A stretch of 52,704 bases of DNA from Armatimonadota bacterium (GCA_023392285.1 JAEVZK010000110.1:1-52704); one strand, 5' to 3'; shown: positions 23,857-32,754, counted from the first letter of the stretch. The notes: a model not told the origin generated them from the sequence alone. Made by a program: numbers and translations.

Positions 23857-24633
23857 ATGACACCACTCCTGTTCGCACTCTTTCTCCATGGCATGAACAG
23901 CTTCAAAACTGCCATACGCCACATTCCAAGTGGCGTGAGCCTGCGACAGGAACTGCGCCTCGTTGAGAACCGGACCAACCCAAGAACTCTGAAGCTCCTC
24001 ACCCAGGCCGATCCAAAGACAATCGCATTAACCTTCGACGATGGGCCGCATCCCGCATGGACTCCGGCACTGATCGCTCTGCTGAACAAGCTCCAGGTTA
24101 AGGCGACCTTTTTCGTTGTTGGCAAAATGGTAGACAAGACTCCCTGGCTCGTCCGGGCGGAGATGGCGATGGGTAACGAGATCGGAAACCATACCTACGA
24201 TCATCCCAATCTCGACCTTCTGACCACTGCTCAGATTCAGGAGGAGTACCGCGCTTGCAGCAACGCCGTGCAAAGGGCAACTGGCGAGAGGCCAAAGTTC
24301 TGCCGCCCTCCCGGGGGTCGATTCGATCCCGACGTGGTCAAAGCAGCGGCGCGAGAAGGCATGTGGACAGTCTTATGGACCGATGATCCAGGCGATTTTG
24401 CCAAGCCCGATACGAAGACACTATTGAGTCGAATCGATCATCAGATGAAGCAGGGAGGAATTCTCCTGCTTCATGACGGCATTCCTCAAACCCTGCACAT
24501 CCTCCCAAAGCTCGTGTATGAGCTGCGGAAAAGAGGCTACAGGTTCGTTACCTGCTCCGAGTTGCTGGAGCAAGCTCATCCGCTTGAGGTCCGCACCGCA
24601 AAAAGGTTGCGGACCACTCAGGGCGCTAGTTGA
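23857..24633 (+). CDS. Polysaccharide deacetylase (NodB homology, CE4)
   Basis: The 258-residue protein carries all NodB motifs: TFDDGPHP (Asp61/Asp62 as base and metal ligand), NHTYDHPNLD (metal His112 and His116), RPPGGRFD and the LLHDG end motif. Such enzymes remove N-acetyl groups from peptidoglycan, chitin or exopolysaccharide with a divalent metal. The first 12 residues are hydrophobic (LLFALFLHG) and may be a short signal or anchor. Its 3' end overlaps the convergent dehydrogenase gene by 8 nt. Confidence 0.9.
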   Translation: MTPLLFALFLHGMNSFKTAIRHIPSGVSLRQELRLVENRTNPRTLKLLTQADPKTIALTFDDGPHPAWTPALIALLNKLQVKATFFVVGKMVDKTPWLVRAEMAMGNEIGNHTYDHPNLDLLTTAQIQEEYRACSNAVQRATGERPKFCRPPGGRFDPDVVKAAAREGMWTVLWTDDPGDFAKPDTKTLLSRIDHQMKQGGILLLHDGIPQTLHILPKLVYELRKRGYRFVTCSELLEQAHPLEVRTAKRLRTTQGAS

Positions 24634-25579
24634 CGGCGTTCGGCACGGAGCCGTCGCGCATGAACTCTTCCACGATTCGTACGGTTTCTGAAGCCACCGC
24701 TTCTTGAGCCTGATCGGTGCTCGCGCCGATGTGGTGCGTGGCATACACCTTCAAATTGCTCTTCAAGGTTCCTTCGTACGAGCCTTCAGCCGTGGCGGGT
24801 TCATTTTCGAAGACATCGAGGCCTACCTTTAGGCCCTTGCTTTCGATGGCCCGCTCCAGCGCCGCCTGATCGACGATTTCCGCACGAGCCGTATTGACGA
24901 AGATCACGCCAGGACGCACCTGTTCGAAAAATGCCTGATCGAGCATTCCTTTTGTGTCGCTGCTGAGGGCGCTGTGAACGGAGATCACTTCGGCCTTGCT
25001 CGCGATTTCTGCCAAATCGGTCGCCCGAGTCACGCCAAATTTCGCAGCATCCTCATCTCGGAGCCAACGAGAATAAACAAGCACCTGCATCCCGAAGGCC
25101 CTCGCCACCTCCGCCATGGCCTGGCCAATGTTTCCAAATCCGACCAAGCCAAGCGTCTTACCTCGTAGACCCGCCGCCTTTCCAAACCCCTTCTTGTTCC
25201 ATTTGCCTTCTCTCAGCTCTGAAACGTTGTCGGGAATCTTGCGGTCGCACGCGATGATGAGCCCCCATGCAAGTTCGGCGACTGCCGCTGCGTTCTTGCC
25301 AGGGCAATTCGCAACCTTCACTCCATTTGCCGAGGCTGCGTTGACATCGATCGTGTTATATCCGGCTCCCGCTCGAATGATGAGGCTCAGACCCGAACCC
25401 TCGATCATCTCCTTCGTGACCTTTGTGGATCGAACGATGAGAACCGGAACCTGCAGTTCCTTCAGCCGAGCCGCGAGTAAATCATCTTTAAGCTCGGGTT
25501 CGCTCAATACCTCACAGCCCAGGGCTTTTAATCCATCGATGCCACTCTGTTCGAACTTGTCTGCGATGAGAACCTTCAT
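24626..25579 (-). CDS. D-isomer-specific 2-hydroxyacid dehydrogenase, 3-phosphoglycerate-dehydrogenase-like
   Basis: The 317-residue NAD-dependent enzyme has the nucleotide-binding LGLVGFGNIGQAMA segment and the catalytic Arg (VNTARAEIVD), Glu (DVFENEP) and His (THHIGAST). The IRAGAGYNTIDV and CPGKNAAAVAELAWGL segments are those of SerA-type enzymes, so the serine pathway is likely. It lacks the C-terminal regulatory ACT/ASB domains and is therefore of the short class; another 2-hydroxyacid substrate is possible. ATG 25579 is preceded by TAAACT at 7 nt. Confidence 0.88.
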   Translation of the reverse strand: MKVLIADKFEQSGIDGLKALGCEVLSEPELKDDLLAARLKELQVPVLIVRSTKVTKEMIEGSGLSLIIRAGAGYNTIDVNAASANGVKVANCPGKNAAAVAELAWGLIIACDRKIPDNVSELREGKWNKKGFGKAAGLRGKTLGLVGFGNIGQAMAEVARAFGMQVLVYSRWLRDEDAAKFGVTRATDLAEIASKAEVISVHSALSSDTKGMLDQAFFEQVRPGVIFVNTARAEIVDQAALERAIESKGLKVGLDVFENEPATAEGSYEGTLKSNLKVYATHHIGASTDQAQEAVASETVRIVEEFMRDGSVPNAVN

Positions 25580-25586
25580 GGTGCCA

Positions 25587-25592
25587 AGTTTA
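25587..25592 (-). promoter_or_regulatory. -10-like TAAACT, leaderless start
   Basis: TAAACT ends 7 nt before ATG 25579 on the minus strand. The same hexamer is used for hisC, the PLP lyase and the subtilase. Confidence 0.5.
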
Positions 25593-25710
25593 CTGAATGG
25601 AGGCCCATTTCTCTAACCGTGTGGGGATGCAGCCGAAAAGTTAACGAAGACGCCTATCGCAACAGGCACGAACCCGAGAAAAACTTGTGGTATATATGAC
25701 CTTTTTAGTG

Positions 25711-25716
25711 TAGGAT
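25711..25716 (+). promoter_or_regulatory. -10-like TAGGAT, leaderless start of a broken gene
   Basis: TAGGAT ends 6 nt before ATG 25723. Confidence 0.45.
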
Positions 25717-25722
25717 AGAAGT

Positions 25723-26154
25723 ATGGCGGCTCGTTCCACGTTGGCACTCTTAAGTTTGCTCCTCGTTTCCTCGGCGATGGCCGGGCATTATGAAGTCACT
25801 TATTAGGGGGGGGCCGGCCCACATCGTCGGCCCTGATGCGGTGCCCTGGGATAGGCCTTATTCCGGGACGACGGGGCTTCGGATGGGAGGAGGCGATTCC
25901 AGTACGCAGGGCAGCCCGCCTGCGCTGGGTCCAGGGAGCGTTAAAACGCGGACATGTCTTTTCGCATGTTTGTAATGTATTATCCTCCCTATAATGGCAT
26001 CGGGAGTTTAGATGCCCCGATCCACCAGGTGAACTGGAAAGCTAGTGGGAGCGCCGTCGTTGGACCTCCTTGGTCGTTTTCGGATACAGGTTCCGCTGTA
26101 ACCGGTGAAGACGCTCATCCTTCTCATCCTCAATGGACACAGGTGAAATCATGA
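25723..26154 (+). pseudogene. Secreted protein gene with two compensating frameshifts
   Basis: A promoter box and ATG lead into a clear signal peptide (MAARSTLALLSLLLVSSAMA) and GHYEVTY, then a TAG at 25804 directly before a run of eight G. The next roughly 45 codons (GGPAHIVGPDAVPWDRPYSG onward, Gly-rich) are open only one frame over. The final segment from about 25950 returns to the first frame and reads FRMFVMYYPPYNG through SHPQWTQ. Removing one base near 25803 and adding one near 25940 restores one reading frame of about 145 codons. The stop overlaps the next ATG (ATGA), as in an operon. Either a decayed gene or assembly errors; family unknown. Confidence 0.6.
25806..25813. repeat. Run of eight G next to an in-frame stop
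   Basis: The longest homopolymer in the window. It sits where the secreted protein's frame breaks and could arise from slippage or be a sequencing artefact. Confidence 0.9.
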
Positions 26155-27036
26155 TCAGTATCGCCATCGCTCTCGCTTGGAGCTTTCTCAGTCCCGCCCC
26201 GCAGCCCGACTGTCTCACGTGGCCACAAGTGCTTGCCCTCGATTCGTCTAATGTACAGGTGCCTGTCGCGCACCTGGCGGTGCCACCGGTCGCTGCGCCG
26301 AGTCGTGCGATGGTTTTGGCGCAACGTGCGCAAAGTCCCTCTCAGGGCATCTCGTTTTCGACCGCCGATCCTTACGTGATGACCGAAGAGGAGCAAAGAG
26401 AATGGGAACAGTGGAATCTCTGGCTTTTCAACACCCGAGAGTCAGCGCTCGACGCGGCGAAGGGGGGTGATGAAGAGACCGCTACCCGCATTCTTGAAGG
26501 CATGGTCGCGGCAGAGCCCGATCGTATGAACGGAATAGTTCTGTGTCCCCTTGCTGATTTGTATTTCTATGCTGGTCGTCCCGCGCAGGCACAAGCCGTA
26601 TTGGCACCAGCGTGCCATCCGGGAATTGATAAGAGCACGCTGCTTCGCGCTTCGTTAGCCGCGGCGCGCCAAGGGGTGGTTTATCCCGGCCAACGCGAGT
26701 TCGTGCTCTCGTGGATAGTGGGAAAGGACATCCTCGAACTGGCCCCAAGGGGACTCGCCCCACGCGCTGGAGGTGCTCTCCTGCTTAGCGTTAGGCGGAG
26801 AGAGCGTAAATTTCGGAATTCGGCCATCCTACTATTATGAGGAAGCGGTCAGGCTCGACCCGGGCAATCCCATTGCTTGCAACTTCCTTGGACAATACGA
26901 GATGGATCAGGATCACTTTACGAGAGCTATTGCTTTGTTCGAACAAGGTATTCCTCGGGCGAGTAAAGAGTTTAAGATTTGGATGCAAGAGCTGAAGAAA
27001 CAAGCGGAATATCTCCACTCAAGATTGGGAGGCTGA
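26151..27036 (+). pseudogene. Secreted TPR-like protein gene with one frameshift
   Basis: The 5' part (from ATG 26151) gives a signal peptide, a low-complexity stretch and a helical repeat region with ARILEGMVAAEPDR-like and LADLYFYAGRPAQAQAVLAP segments. About 26719-26742 the frame is lost; the remainder continues one frame over as LSCLALGGESVNFG through EAVRLDPGNPIACNFLGQYE to AEYLHSRLGG. The same order of segments occurs uninterrupted in the next gene (290 residues), so a small indel here is certain relative to that paralog. The gene starts inside the stop of the preceding one (ATGA) with AGGTGA upstream. It is a pseudogene or a sequence error. Confidence 0.75.
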
Positions 27037-27078
27037 CGTCAGAAAACAGTTTTGAAAAACTGCGAGAGAATTAACCTG

Positions 27079-27084
27079 TAACCT
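27079..27084 (+). promoter_or_regulatory. -10-like TAACCT, leaderless start
   Basis: TAACCT ends 7 nt before ATG 27092. Confidence 0.4.
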
Positions 27085-27091
27085 GCAGTAC

Positions 27092-27964
27092 ATGTCACAT
27101 TTCTTAATCTTTCTTGTTCTCGCCCTATCTCAGGGAAGTCCAAATTCATCGCCAAGTTGGCCGGGAGCCATCCAGACGAGCGCACAAAGCAAACGCCTAC
27201 TGTCCCGCGTCCACCGCGGTACGGAGCGTCCTTTGTCGGTCGGCAAGGCGTCTTCCATCACGTCACGCTCGGCAGACACGGAAGAGCTCCCCCCGGTAGT
27301 CAAACAGTACTTGCAGGCTCAAAACCAAAAGTTCAACGAATCGCTGATTGCCGCTTCGGCGCAACTGAAAGCCGAGCACTTTCCGCAGGCTTGGAACATC
27401 TTGGAGGGATATGTTAGCGATCCAGACAACCTAGGCAGGAGCGCTCTTGCCGAAGTTTTGGCCGACTCATACCTCGTCAAGGGTCAGGCGGCGCAGGCTT
27501 ATGCCGTTCTTGCGCCCTTCTGTGATCTTTCTGCGGATCCTGACTTGTTGCTGGGCGCCTCGGTGGCTGCCGCGAGAAGCGGATTGGTCTTCGAGGGACA
27601 GCGATCATTTGTGGTGTCTTTCATCATTGCGCGATATCCCAAGCTTCGAGATAGTGCTGACAACTTCCCCCAGGGAAATGAACCTCGTTCGGTTGAGGCA
27701 GTTTCTTGCCTCGCTGCGGGATTGCAACCGCGAATTGCCAGTGACATCTTTCCCACATACTATCTGGAGGAGGCGCTGCGCCTCGATCCGGGCAATCCGC
27801 TAGCCTCTTACGAGTTGGGCTCATATCAGTTGAATCACGACCAATTTTCTCAGGCGGTAGAGACCTTCAAGGCAGGTGAATCGCGCGCCGATCCATGGCT
27901 GAAGAACCGAATTCTCGAACTGAAGCGACAGGCCGAATACCTCCACCTTCGCTTAGGCGGCTAA
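27092..27964 (+). CDS. Secreted TPR-like protein, intact paralog of the preceding gene
   Basis: The 290-residue protein has a signal peptide (MSHFLIFLVLALSQG), a Ser/Arg-rich linker and helical repeats. Two TPR-like units are clear: LADSYLVKGQAAQAYAVLAP (about 130-150) and EALRLDPGNPLASYELGSYQ with a second helix FSQAVETFKAG (about 230-270). It ends with QAEYLHLRLGG, identical in pattern to the paralog. Proteins of this shape usually act as protein-interaction scaffolds outside the membrane. No partner is evident. Confidence 0.75.
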   Translation: MSHFLIFLVLALSQGSPNSSPSWPGAIQTSAQSKRLLSRVHRGTERPLSVGKASSITSRSADTEELPPVVKQYLQAQNQKFNESLIAASAQLKAEHFPQAWNILEGYVSDPDNLGRSALAEVLADSYLVKGQAAQAYAVLAPFCDLSADPDLLLGASVAAARSGLVFEGQRSFVVSFIIARYPKLRDSADNFPQGNEPRSVEAVSCLAAGLQPRIASDIFPTYYLEEALRLDPGNPLASYELGSYQLNHDQFSQAVETFKAGESRADPWLKNRILELKRQAEYLHLRLGG

Positions 27965-28271
27965 TATCGAGTGACTCGCACGCGGGCTTCCATTAGGCGC
28001 GATTCCTTGCTGCCAAAGTGCCAGGCTGTCACTCCAGCTTCAGCACCAAATGCAATCACCGAACAGTTTTGCAGTTGACGAACTGATTCTTGGGCAACCT
28101 ATGATGTGCGACCGAACTCCCGCATGGGTCCGCATTCAAGAACTGCTAATGAATTCACCCCCTTAGCGGGAGTGTTAGGCGACATCAGTTCTCACAAGGA
28201 ATTCTGACCGTTGCTTAGTCGCCCAGAGACATCGAAATGGAAGTTCTCTGGCGACAATCAACAACTAGGAT
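27965..28271. other. Intergenic gap without a recognisable gene
   Basis: No frame of convincing length or motif exists in these 307 nt. An imperfect inverted repeat (TCGCC-C-AGAGA with TCTCTGGCGA, about 28213-28252) lies downstream of the minus-strand PEP-CTERM gene and may help end its transcript, but it lacks a T run. A doubled 7-mer (TAGGATC twice) overlaps the stop codon of that gene. Confidence 0.5.
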
Positions 28272-28757
28272 CTAGGATCTGCTGCTTCGGCGCCGGCGGA
28301 TCAGGGCGAGTGCACCCAAGCCAAGCGCGGTCATGGAAGCGGGCTCTGGCACCGGGGATCCTGCGATGCTGAACGAGTAATAGCCCGCATTCAGATCGAA
28401 TGTCGCGCTGTATGTTCCGGTGGAGCCGACCTCGACCGTATTGTCAATTGAGTTGGTTACGGTGAAGTGACCGGAGTACGAGACGGTGTTGCTGATGAAG
28501 ACGACGCTGCCACCGGACCCGCTCATATCTAGTTCGGCCGACCCCTTGAAAATATAGGCTTGAAAGTCTCCATTTCCAAAAAACGCGACGCTGAAATCAA
28601 ACGGGTTACCAAACTCGGGCAATGAGCTGAACTCATAGGATGTGCCTGTGATGATCCCGTTCGAATCGCAAGTCCCTGCCACATTGAAAATGTAAGCGTT
28701 CGCCGAGCAAGCTGCCGCGAAAGCGCTTGCAATAAGAAGCATTCGTCTGATCTTCAT
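28272..28757 (-). CDS. PEP-CTERM sorting domain protein
   Basis: The 161-residue exported protein has a signal peptide (MLLIASAFAAACSANA), an all-beta body and the C-terminal tripartite sorting signal: VPEPASM, a hydrophobic helix TALGLGALALI and a basic tail RRRRSSRS. In the known system an exosortase cleaves at PEP and releases or anchors the protein at the surface. No exosortase gene is in the window. The ATG at 28757 has AGGTGA 5 nt upstream and a TACAAT box at 28782-28787; an in-frame GTG lies three codons earlier. Confidence 0.88.
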   Translation of the reverse strand: MKIRRMLLIASAFAAACSANAYIFNVAGTCDSNGIITGTSYEFSSLPEFGNPFDFSVAFFGNGDFQAYIFKGSAELDMSGSGGSVVFISNTVSYSGHFTVTNSIDNTVEVGSTGTYSATFDLNAGYYSFSIAGSPVPEPASMTALGLGALALIRRRRSSRS

Positions 28758-28781
28758 GCTGTTCACCTAGTTCTAAGGTCT

Positions 28782-28787
28782 ATTGTA
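28782..28787 (-). promoter_or_regulatory. -10 box TACAAT for the PEP-CTERM gene
   Basis: TACAAT lies 24 nt upstream of ATG 28757, leaving room for the AGGTGA ribosome site, so this gene has a conventional leader. Confidence 0.5.
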
Positions 28788-28851
28788 GCGCAGGCTATTG
28801 CGATTCCGTTGCGATTTGGATCGGCAAAAATGCCGGTTATCTTTGGAGAGC

Positions 28852-31074
28852 TTAGGATATCGTCGCCACCGCTAGGTCGCTGCGTCGCTCCCCGATCTTC
28901 GCGAGAATCCCAGCATGCTCGGGGCGGCTCAAATGTGGATCTTGTGAGATGATCTCGATCGCAGCCTGTCGCGAAACTTCCAGCAACTTTGCGTCCTGCA
29001 CCAGGTCGGCGATCTTGAAATCGAGGTTGCCGCTCTGTTTGGTTCCCGCGATCTCACCCGGCCCTCGCAGGCGAAGGTCCTCCTCGGCAATTTTGAAACC
29101 GTCCGTGGTGGCAACCATCACATCCATCCGGGCGCGCGCATCATCATTCTTCGCCTCCGCGATCAGAATGCAAAAGCTCTGCGTGCTGCCTCGGCCAACT
29201 CGGCCCCGTAACTGGTGAAGTTGGGAAAGCCCGAATCTGTTCGCATCCTCGATCACCATGACACTCGAATTCGGCACGTCGACGCCGACTTCAATGACCG
29301 TGGTACTCACCAACACATCTAACTCTGCACGCCGAAACTTATCCATAACCTCCTCCTTCTCCACCGGCTTTTGCTGGCCGTGAAGAAGCCCGATCCTCAG
29401 GTCGGCGAACACACTCGTACTCAGCCGATAATGAAGGTCCTCAGCCGCTTGAGCCAGCATCTTTTCGCTCTCGCTCACCATCGGACAAACGAAGTAGGCT
29501 TGCCGCCCCTCTTTGACCAAGTTTCGAACCGTTTCATATACAGATTCCCTCTTGTAAGGCTGCATCCAATGCGTCTTGATCGGTTTACGCCCAGGCGGAA
29601 GCTCATCAATGATCGAAACGTCCAAGTCACCAAAGACCGTCATCGTCAGCGTGCGGGGAATCGGTGTGGCCGTCATGACCAGCACATCCGGATTACCCAT
29701 TCCCTTTTCCCGCAATGCCGCTCGCTGCAAGACACCAAACCGGTGCTGCTCATCGATCACTACAAGTCCAAGCCTTGAAAATTGCACACCTTCTTGGATG
29801 AGCGCGTGAGTGCCAATAGCTAACTTGGCCTCCCCACTCGCCACCTTTTCAGCTCCCTTTCGCTTCTCTCGGGCGCTGAGCTTCCCGACCAAGAGCACGA
29901 CCTCGATCCCCAGCGGTTGGAACAGGCGATGGAGGTTGATGTAGTGCTGTTCAGCCAGAATCTCGGTCGGAGCCATGAGAGCCGTTTGGTAGCCGCTGCG
30001 AATCGCTGCCAAGATCGCAGCGGCGGCGACCGCCGTCTTGCCTGATCCCACATCCCCTTGCACCAGTCGGTTCATCGGGTGCGGCATCTCCATGTCAGAG
30101 AAGACTTCGCCAATCACTCGTTGTTGCGCGGAAGTCAAGGTGAACGGCAGCATCCGGTGGATCTGCTCCCAAAGCGGCTCTCCCGTGCGTAAGGCTTCCT
30201 GCTCCGATTCAAAGAGGTGTGCATCCACCTTCGCCCGCTTGACAACTGCCGCCTTCCGTGGTGACTTGAAGTCCTCGTGCGGCCTATCACTCGGTTCCAC
30301 GGGAGCGGAACCGCCCTCGATCAGCGCCTGGAGCGGGAACGAAATACCGAGTTCCTGCTGTACTTCGGCCCGCCTCATGGCGAGAGCTACCTGCATGTAG
30401 AAGAACTCTTCAAAAACCAACCGCCGCCTCGCCGCACCTCGCCACTCGTCACTCTCCGGCTGATGAATCTGTCGAAGGCACCACTGAAGAGGCTGCAGCT
30501 TGTGCCTCCTCCTAAATTCCTCGGGAAGCGGATCTTCAACGAAGCCAAGATAACCTTCGATCGCGGCCTGCGCCGCCTTGCGCATGGTCTTCTGAGTCAC
30601 GCCTTCGGTCAGGGGATAGACTGGCACGATCTGCAGGAATTCCCTCTCGTCGTCCCCGTCCTCGATGATCTCCCACTCCGGCGAATTGATCTCAAGGCCG
30701 TAAGAGCCCTCTTTCACCAGTCCGTAGGCGATGATCGGCCCCTTGTAGGCCTTGAGTTGTCTCGCAATCCAAGGCTGGTTAAACCAGGTGAGGCTGAGGC
30801 TTCCGCTCCCGTCTCCCACCTGAGCCTTGAGAATGACCATTCCGCCGCGGGTCGGGCGGCTGTCCACGAACTGAAGCTCACCCTTTATCGTTGCAAACTC
30901 GCCAGGACGCAGCTTGGAAATCTTTGGCAGATGCCGACGGTCTTCGTATCGCCGGGGAAGGTGGTAAAGCACGTCTCCCACCGTCGCGAGCCCCATCTTG
31001 GCCATTCCGGCGGCAAATCGTGGCCCCACGCCTTTGAGGAACTGAGCTTCAGTATCGAGGGATCGAGAAGGCAC
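28852..31074 (-). CDS. recG: ATP-dependent DNA helicase RecG
   Basis: The 740-residue helicase has the N-terminal wedge domain start FLKGVGPRFAAGMAKMGL and LYHLPRRYEDRR. An OB-fold region with RPTRGGMVILKAQVGDGSG follows, then two helicase lobes: Walker A QGDVGSGKTAVA, motif II DEQHRFGVLQR, motif III MTATPIPRTL, and QLRGRVGRGSTQSF. RecG remodels stalled replication forks and branched DNA. The frame is open to 31446, but that extension lies over the divergent atpZ gene. The GTG at 31074 has TAGACT at 7 nt and begins where homology starts. The insertion after the wedge (around DRPHEDFKSPRK) is a poorly conserved linker. Confidence 0.95.
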   Translation of the reverse strand: MPSRSLDTEAQFLKGVGPRFAAGMAKMGLATVGDVLYHLPRRYEDRRHLPKISKLRPGEFATIKGELQFVDSRPTRGGMVILKAQVGDGSGSLSLTWFNQPWIARQLKAYKGPIIAYGLVKEGSYGLEINSPEWEIIEDGDDEREFLQIVPVYPLTEGVTQKTMRKAAQAAIEGYLGFVEDPLPEEFRRRHKLQPLQWCLRQIHQPESDEWRGAARRRLVFEEFFYMQVALAMRRAEVQQELGISFPLQALIEGGSAPVEPSDRPHEDFKSPRKAAVVKRAKVDAHLFESEQEALRTGEPLWEQIHRMLPFTLTSAQQRVIGEVFSDMEMPHPMNRLVQGDVGSGKTAVAAAAILAAIRSGYQTALMAPTEILAEQHYINLHRLFQPLGIEVVLLVGKLSAREKRKGAEKVASGEAKLAIGTHALIQEGVQFSRLGLVVIDEQHRFGVLQRAALREKGMGNPDVLVMTATPIPRTLTMTVFGDLDVSIIDELPPGRKPIKTHWMQPYKRESVYETVRNLVKEGRQAYFVCPMVSESEKMLAQAAEDLHYRLSTSVFADLRIGLLHGQQKPVEKEEVMDKFRRAELDVLVSTTVIEVGVDVPNSSVMVIEDANRFGLSQLHQLRGRVGRGSTQSFCILIAEAKNDDARARMDVMVATTDGFKIAEEDLRLRGPGEIAGTKQSGNLDFKIADLVQDAKLLEVSRQAAIEIISQDPHLSRPEHAGILAKIGERRSDLAVATIS

Positions 31075-31081
31075 GTTAAAT

Positions 31082-31087
31082 AGTCTA
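31082..31087 (-). promoter_or_regulatory. -10-like TAGACT, leaderless start of recG
   Basis: TAGACT ends 7 nt before GTG 31074 on the minus strand, in the 36-nt gap shared with the divergent atpZ. Confidence 0.5.
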
Positions 31088-31110
31088 GACGGGTGAGAGG
31101 TAACTTTTAG

Positions 31111-31548
31111 ATGATGCCGGACGAGCCAACTGAGGAAACGATCGCAGATATAGAACGTGAGTTCCAGGCTCGTCTTGCGAACTTGCACAAGTCGGCCAAA
31201 GACGACACGAGCCTCTTGCCGGACGAGGAGGTCGATCGGCGGCTGGAGTCCATGGATGAGCGGACTCGGACGGCGGGGCAGGTCCAGATGCCAACCCCTC
31301 CCGAATTGGAGTATAAACGCCGAAACTTCGCTCAAGACTCTTCTGACAAGGGCGGCTATCGCGGTTTGGGCATAGGATTGTCTGCAGCTTATGCACTCGT
31401 GGGCATGATGATCTTCGGTGTCGGGATTGGTTGGCTGATCGATCACGGGCCTCAGAGCTCTAACGTAGGACCGGCCTTCGGCGGGCTGGCTGGGTGCGTG
31501 ATCGGAATTGTGTTCGTTCTATGGTTAATCAATCGGGAAAACAAATAG
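31111..31548 (+). CDS. atpZ: AtpZ/AtpI-family protein (ATP synthase gene 1 type)
   Basis: The 145-residue protein has a long acidic N-terminal helical region (about 1-85). It is followed by two transmembrane helices with the AtpZ-like pattern GIGLSAAYALVGMMIFGVGIGWLID and FGGLAGCVIGIVFVLWLI. It opens the ATP synthase operon; AtpZ/AtpI pairs aid assembly of the c-ring or Mg/Ca transport. GAGAGG lies 10 nt before the ATG, and it overlaps the next gene by 28 nt. The extended N-terminus is longer than usual. Confidence 0.8.
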   Translation: MMPDEPTEETIADIEREFQARLANLHKSAKDDTSLLPDEEVDRRLESMDERTRTAGQVQMPTPPELEYKRRNFAQDSSDKGGYRGLGIGLSAAYALVGMMIFGVGIGWLIDHGPQSSNVGPAFGGLAGCVIGIVFVLWLINRENK

Positions 31549-31898
31549 TCAACCGTTCTTGGATCACTCTATGTGCGATTGGGTCCGGGCTGCTCGTCGG
31601 GGGAGCTTGGATTTTCGCCCGCCTCGACGGATTAGCGGGCATTTTGCTTGGAGGTCTGCTCGCCGTCATCACTCTCGGATCGCTGCGGCTGCTCACGAAT
31701 TCCCTGATTCCTACCGAGCAACGGCTTCCTCGGACCTCCAGCACAACCGTCTTGTTGTTGCTGCTTAAACTGCCCCTCGTGGCGGTGATTCTTTTTTTGA
31801 TGAGTCGCCTTTCTGCGGAGGGCGTGGCTTGCTTTTTGGTGGCCTTGCTACTGGTATACTCCTCCTTCGTGTGGAGACTGTCGTCGATTGACGATTAG
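31521..31898 (+). CDS. atpI: AtpI-like ATP synthase subunit I family membrane protein
   Basis: The 125-residue protein has four hydrophobic segments (about 12-32, 36-55, 75-93 and 97-116), the size and topology of ATP synthase subunit I. It lies between atpZ and atpB, the usual place of this assembly factor. Sequence identity is weak by eye, so the call rests on topology and context. The ATG at 31521 is inside atpZ. Confidence 0.68.
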   Translation: MVNQSGKQIVNRSWITLCAIGSGLLVGGAWIFARLDGLAGILLGGLLAVITLGSLRLLTNSLIPTEQRLPRTSSTTVLLLLLKLPLVAVILFLMSRLSAEGVACFLVALLLVYSSFVWRLSSIDD

Positions 31899-31915
31899 CC
31901 CTACCGTAACGATCG

Positions 31916-32713
31916 ATGGACCTCTTTGCAAACCCAATAATGCCGCCTCTAGCTTCTGCCAGCGAGGGCGAGGGCATTGGCGCCAATATTTTTTGGTATA
32001 GCGGCATCGTGATGCTCACGGTGTTGATCTTTGCCACTTTGGCGCGGCAGGGCATCGGAAAGCGGATGTTCAAGGGATTGCCGGCAAAGCTCGCCGAGCA
32101 CATCTATCTCTTTCTTGAGAACATGACGGTGAGTGTCATCGGACCTCATGGCCGCAAGTATGTGTCGATCCTCATGGCGTTCTGGAGTTTCATCTTCTGC
32201 GCCAATATCCTTGGCCTCATCTTTCCCTACACGCCAAGCGCGGATTGGAGCCTGAACATCGGTATGGCGATCATCACCGTGGCTTACGTTCAATGGGAAG
32301 GAATCAAGGCAAACGGAGTCTGGGGGCATGTCAAGCACTTTGCCGGACCAAAAATGGTCGGTCTTATGGTCGTCGTCAGCGGCCTTCTTTTTTGTGTCGA
32401 GATCATCTCGGAAGTGATGAAGCTGTTCTCCCTGTCGATTCGCCTTTACGGCAATATCGAGGGTGGCCACATCGTCATCTCCGCGCTGAACAGCATTATC
32501 GGCCACGTGCCAATGGGCGGACTGCTCCTGCCGATCAAGCTGTTTACGGCGCTGATTCAAGCCTTCGTTTGGGCAATCCTGTTCTGCACCTACTTAAACA
32601 TCGTGACCTCGCACGCTCATGATGAAGAGCATTACGACGTGGAGAACATGCACCAAGAGGGCGCGACACTCGTTCCGGACAAGGCTCAGGTGCCTGATCC
32701 GGCTCTCGCATAA
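31916..32713 (+). CDS. atpB: F-type ATP synthase subunit a
   Basis: The 265-residue membrane protein forms the proton half-channels of F0. Conserved points are the NILGLIFPYTP segment, the essential-Arg helix SLSIRLYGNIEGGHIV (normally LSLRLFGN), and PIKLFTALIQAFVWAILFCTYLNI near the C-terminus. The GHI segment after the Arg replaces the usual AGE/AGH. A His/Asp/Glu-rich tail follows the last helix. It lies 18 nt after the subunit I gene. Confidence 0.95.
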   Translation: MDLFANPIMPPLASASEGEGIGANIFWYSGIVMLTVLIFATLARQGIGKRMFKGLPAKLAEHIYLFLENMTVSVIGPHGRKYVSILMAFWSFIFCANILGLIFPYTPSADWSLNIGMAIITVAYVQWEGIKANGVWGHVKHFAGPKMVGLMVVVSGLLFCVEIISEVMKLFSLSIRLYGNIEGGHIVISALNSIIGHVPMGGLLLPIKLFTALIQAFVWAILFCTYLNIVTSHAHDEEHYDVENMHQEGATLVPDKAQVPDPALA

Positions 32714-32754
32714 AGATTTTTTCCTGATAACTGGAGGATAAATAAACAACTAAT

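Noticed and set aside
25800..25820. Phase variation by the G8 run as an established mechanism
   Set aside because: The in-frame TAG precedes most of the run and a second break lies downstream, so changing G number alone would not restore the gene.
31075..31446. Extension of recG by 124 codons upstream of 31074
   Set aside because: The extension lies wholly over the divergent atpZ gene and shows no RecG homology; the GTG at 31074 begins where the wedge domain starts and has a TAGACT box at 7 nt.
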